Positions 59,721 to 64,000 of a DNA stretch of 64,000 bases are shown here, in pieces. Every line of letters begins with the position of its first letter. Positions within the stretch are counted from its first letter, which is position 1. Source of the DNA: Ridgeia piscesae (lineage: Eukaryota > Annelida > Polychaeta > Sabellida > Siboglinidae). A program made the position numbers and the translations under genes. Under the pieces are notes generated by a model. The model saw nothing but the letters and a program-made list of their open reading frames with translations. It was not told the DNA's origin and made no database searches. Where the stretch lies: NCBI GenBank assembly GCA_025642075.2, contig JAODUO010000048.1, positions 320,001-384,000 on the forward strand, given 5' to 3'.

Positions 59721-60171
59721 GACAGTCATTTGCACTGTACGATCTACACAACTGAGCACTAGAGGTATATGTTCATCAAGATGTTAACAGCAAAAGCTTA
59801 TGTCAATTTCATTATATTTAAAATACTGTAAATGTTTTTCTAATTGATTTTGCGATGGTGACATCTACCCGAAGTATTTGGAGTAACCGAATTTGGAAAT
59901 GGAGAACGGCAACGAAATGTGTCACCACGGTGTCACGACCAGGTAGTAGGTTGCAACTAGGTATGCTGGATATCCGGTATACTACAGTCTACACAGCAAC
60001 TATGTGGTTTTCAGCGATAACTTGAAAGTAACTTATTAAACAAACTTATTTTTTAATATTTTTGTTTGTAACATGTGTAAATGTAAAAAGTGGAATGGTA
60101 TCACATGTGTGTGTGACCATGCCAGAGACATAACATAAACTTAGTAAAATGTAGTCTTATAAGTTATACCC

Positions 60172-60353
60172 CATTCACAATAGCAAATTTAATCCAGCGT
60201 GAAATCGGTTTTTCCCTTGGTGAGAGTTCACATTACAACATCTAAACTGGATCAGTGAGTTAAACGGGATTAATGTAATCCACCACCTTTACTTGAGGGG
60301 GTTTAAAACCGGTTTTGTTTTGAACCGGTTCAAATTGCTAACTAGTGTGAATG
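60172..60353. mobile_element. MITE-like element
   Basis: Imperfect inverted ends: CATTCACAATAGCAAATTT on the left against the reverse of AAATTGCTAACTAGTGTGAATG on the right. About 180 bp, no coding capacity. It contains an internal AAAACCGGTTTTG palindrome near 60306. Confidence -1.
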
Positions 60354-60394
60354 CAAAGGGGATTAACATGCGCAACAATGTCAACACTGGAGTG

Positions 60395-63300
60395 TAGTGC
60401 TGGTTCGATACCAGGTTTTGTTTGATACCGATCGATACCTGAATTTTGTTCGATACTTGATACTCGATACTTATGTTGTATCTAATATTCACATAGAACA
60501 CAGTTCACAGTAGAAGCACAGTGTGCAACAGAAGTAGTGCTGGTTCGATACCAGAATTCTTCGATATCGATCGATATATTGCTGGTTCGATACCAGAATT
60601 CTTCGATATCAATCGATACCAGATTTTTATTCGATACTCAAAATTTACCTTGTAAGTCTAATTCAGTACAGTAGAGATCTCCAAAGAAACACACTATCCA
60701 TTTAGAGTAATGCCACAGAAACACACACAATGTTCTACTTGTAGGGAAATATATTAAAATTTTAGTCATGCAAGCATTGATTAATATGCAATTTTCATTT
60801 TATTTAAGTAAACAAACAACAGTTCCAATATAATTGATTACTGTTGTAAAACTAAAAGGTAATTGTAATATAATATTAAAACAATAAAGACAGCTGCAAT
60901 AAAATACCTAGTGACCAAGTACTTTAATTAATTGCACTGAATTATTTAAAATTAATACCAGTACTTCACCCCAGTTGTTTGCAAATACACAATAAAGCAG
61001 CTTAATTTCAAGTTAATGTGTCCTCTAAAGTTAAAATCAAAAATTAAGTACAGCTGAAACATAACATACAAATAATATGTTATTGCCACAGAGTTAGATC
61101 ATTAATCTTTCCCCTATAGACTAGAGTGACAAGCTGGCCCGCTGCACTGAAGTCGCTGTGGACCACTGGCTGCCATCTAGTTGCACGGCAGAAAGTGTCG
61201 TACCCACTGGCAGGATATATAGAATAGAACTGTTGAGCAATGTAATAAATATAAAAAAGGTCTGCTAAGACGAAATTTTTAACTTGGATATGTGTCACTG
61301 TGACCCTAGCCCTAGGGCTAGTTAAGAGAGCTCATGATTAATTTCTGGAGTAGGCCAGCAAGGCCAGCTGTTGAATGTTTTGAGTTGGTTCACTGTGGTG
61401 GGGTAGGGATCTAAATATTTGTCACTGTGGTTCCTTGGCAATGTGAATAATGATCCAGTGGGTTAGGCTGTAGCATCCAGCTTAGTCATTAGGGGAAGGG
61501 CTGTGACCCGGATTATATAAAACTCAAACACTGGACAGTTTGGTGGTTGACACTGATGTGAGCAACATTAATCCATTTGGGGACATGCTGGCTACAACAG
61601 TCATTGTGAAGTAGCAAGTATGGTTTTATACTGTTGGCTACATCACATTCGAACGGAATCTGGACCTGAAGTTGGAAAGGGAAACTGTGGCCATTTTAAG
61701 GAGACCTGTTACTATGACATCCCTGCTATTTTGTTGTAGTTAGCCTAATTTTATATATTTATTGTTATTACTACTGTATTGACATATCGATAGTATAATT
61801 AGTTAGTTGACTATCTTAATATTACTACTTTTCTACCTGTTCTACTACTGTTGTTGTATAGTAATGTTGGCAGCTCTGTTTTGTTGTTGTTTTCCCTATT
61901 CTCTCATTCACTTTGCATGGTCTGTTTTTTTAATCTGCGAAATTGTAATTAATTAAAAAATTATAGGTCTGGGTGTTCTTGCCAATGTCTTTGTAGGACG
62001 GACTTCAGTTGGTTGATTGTTAAATGACTTTTTTTGTAAAACACAACAATTGTGGATCTGGTAGAATAACAAATTAAATAGTACTAAGCTGTACTCACCC
62101 CTCACACAGTGAGACACTGTATACTAAGTATAAGCCTGTTGATTTGTTTCATACTGGCATATTAGTGAGGCAACTGTTTGAACACATTGCATGTACACAA
62201 TTAAACAACACTGACTAACTGATGTCAGTAAATAAATAACGTGATAATGATGTAGAAAACTTGGCGCAGTCCTGTATATATACAGGGACTGCAGTGGCTT
62301 TCTGCCGTGCAGTAGCATGGCTGTCACCAGCCCATGTTGACTTCAAAGTATCATGTCAACTGATAGCGGCCGAGCAATCTTGTTCTACTGGCGTGTTCTA
62401 ATTATATCTATGGTTATTGCTAAACACACATCACTTATAATAGTGCCAACACAGTTGCACATTCACTTTTATAACCGTTTTTTTGTTATTAAGTGTATCG
62501 TAATTCCGTAAAGATAATTAGGATTTAACATCAAAACTGTATAGACGATTACAATAAAATATCACTAATTAATAATAGAAAAAATAGTAATTAAAATTAT
62601 AATTGTACTTCTCAGTTCACAGTAATATTGTTTAATATAAAACTTAAATTACCACGTTATCAAGTACACAACATAACAAGCCCCATAATGATTTTGCAAC
62701 TGTTTTCAAGAACAAGTCGGTTTCTTCCTCTACCTCCGCCACAGCGCCAGTGCAGTGGTGAACCTGTTTGGCCAGTGCCAATAACAGTAGATGCAGAATT
62801 GAAAGCGTATCGTCATCGTGTATGTCACTTCTTGACGCTGTGGCCGCAGTAGTAGATTTGGCAACCGATGGTGATTCGCTTCGACTGTAACTAGATGTCC
62901 ACTGCGAATATTTCGATAGAAGTCATAGAACACGATCTCGAGTCGTTGGCGTTGCGACGTTGTCCACGACGAGGTCGACGTGTTCTTCGATGAAAGTTGA
63001 TCATCACGTTTTAATAGTTTCTTGAATGGCGGACAGTGACTTGTTTCGTCAAATTCGATGCATTTCCCCGCAATCTTTGGGGCGCTTTTGGCATAGCAGA
63101 CACTCTTTACTGGAAAACTGCCAAATTAGTGATGAATGTTGCGACTTGTCGTTCGTCTTGGTCGAGGGAGTCGAATAGTACAAACGGTGGCGCCACCAAA
63201 CAGCAAAACAGCGCCACCAAACGGAACCCGGATAAACAAAGCTTGCGCATCGCGCTCGAATAATTATTTATATTAATAATATTATTATTAAATTAGTTTC

Positions 63301-63802
63301 ATAAATACTAGTGCGTGCAATAAACACTCTATAAAATATGTGTGTTTTTGTACGCGTAACCGTAAGTAAAGTAGGGAGACAGACGGCATGGTAGTGCCAC
63401 TAAACGAGTCACGAATTTTCGTTTGGATAACCGAAGCTAAGGCCTAAGGGCTAAGCGAAGTATGACTTAGTCTTAGGCTAAGATCGCGCACAGAAAACAG
63501 TTATTATACAAACCAACTCTGCAATAAAGTTTTAGAAAACAATTCATATATGATTTTATATTATTTTTAAACAACCACGTCTAAGTCAAGTTAACCAGCG
63601 AAATGGTAGTTCCGGTAAACAACGATGTCATCGACAACGATTATTGCGCCTTCGCATCGACGTCGTCGAATCACGAATGGACTCGATATCGAAGGTATCG
63701 AACAGTGGGCGTTCGATACCAAAAATATCAAAGTATCGAGATACCACTAGGTATCGGTATTGAACAAGTATTGCGATACTTCGATATATCGAACCAGCAC
63801 TA
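60395..63802. mobile_element. hAT-like element with 16-bp terminal inverted repeats
   Basis: The left end is TAGTGCTGGTTCGATA (60395-60410); the right end is its reverse complement with one or two changes (about 63787-63802). The element is flanked by CTGGAGTG (60387-60394) and CTGCAGTG (63803-63810), an 8-bp target duplication with one mismatch, as expected for hAT transposons. Extra copies of the end motif lie inside near 60535 and 60583, and TCGATAC repeats fill both subterminal regions. I see no clear transposase. Minus-strand frames around 62640-63150 are open in pieces (62933-62730, for instance) but match nothing I can name. Alternatively, two separate TCGATAC repeats could mimic one element. 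Confidence -1.
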
Positions 63803-64000
63803 CTGCAGTGCCAGTGATGACTAACAGCTGTCAACAGTTTGCTTCCCTCCAGGGAGTTGATGTACAAAACATAGGTCATAGGCATAGTACTTACATTTAC
63901 TCATAACTGCATATTAAAGACCCTACATATTGTGTGACATTCTGACACATACTTCCTGGGAAGATGTTATGCAATAATATAACATTTAGTTGACTGCATT

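Overview
The window reads as nuclear DNA of a metazoan, most likely a marine invertebrate; a mollusc-like or other lophotrochozoan or lancelet-like genome is my inference, not something proven here. The signs are spliced genes with GT..AG introns, (TG)n, (AG)n, (TA)n and (ATAC)n microsatellites, satellite and minisatellite arrays, LINE reverse-transcriptase debris, MITE-like and hAT-like elements, and THAP and SGNH transposon-type domains. Nothing bacterial (operons, ribosome-binding sites, CRISPR) is present.

The only convincing protein-coding content is a four-copy family resembling STELLO/DUF288 glycosyltransferases. Each copy is recognisable from three exons that I call A, B and C. Copy 1 (+ strand, 10881-19915) is a pseudogene: exon A is truncated, exon B is missing, and exon C carries a 3.3-kb insertion, small deletions and a nonsense codon. 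Copy 2 (- strand, 28205 down to 21232) keeps all three exons open. Copy 3 (- strand, 32026 down to 28965) loses the last three fifths of exon C at a junction with a (TG)n tract that lies just upstream of copy 2 exon A. Copy 4 (- strand, 57734 down to 53648) is again complete. The splice sites and phases agree between copies and join A to B to C into one frame (about 708 and 711 codons in copies 2 and 4). The exon holding the start codon and membrane anchor was not found.

Layout. 1-1603: decayed tyrosine-recombinase-like gene. 1604-8360: its 3' flank is duplicated, and in the second copy a 100-bp segment has expanded into a 57-copy array. 9121-12700: microsatellites, a THAP-gene remnant, copy 1 exon A and a minus-strand ORF1-like pseudogene. 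12865-20000: copy 1 intron repeats, ATGGCGG-palindrome repeat and exon C, split by a foldback-like element. 20050-21105: THAP remnant, inverted relative to 51018-52045. 21232-35060: copies 2 and 3 and flanks, including a second THAP-promoter block. 36145-38250: LINE fragment and an SGNH-hydrolase transposon ORF with an internal 82-bp tandem repeat. 39034-41763: 1.42-kb tandem duplication containing tRNA-Glu-like relics. 42783-47330: a large 78-bp minisatellite. 47907-53090: LINE relics and the inverted THAP repeat. 53648-59720: copy 4 and its upstream block. 60172-63810: a MITE and a 3.4-kb hAT-like segment with 8-bp target duplication.

The glycosyltransferase copies appear to have spread by segmental duplication and been rearranged by recombination at microsatellites and by insertion of mobile elements into introns. 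Two copies look potentially functional; the rest of the window is largely repeat and relic.
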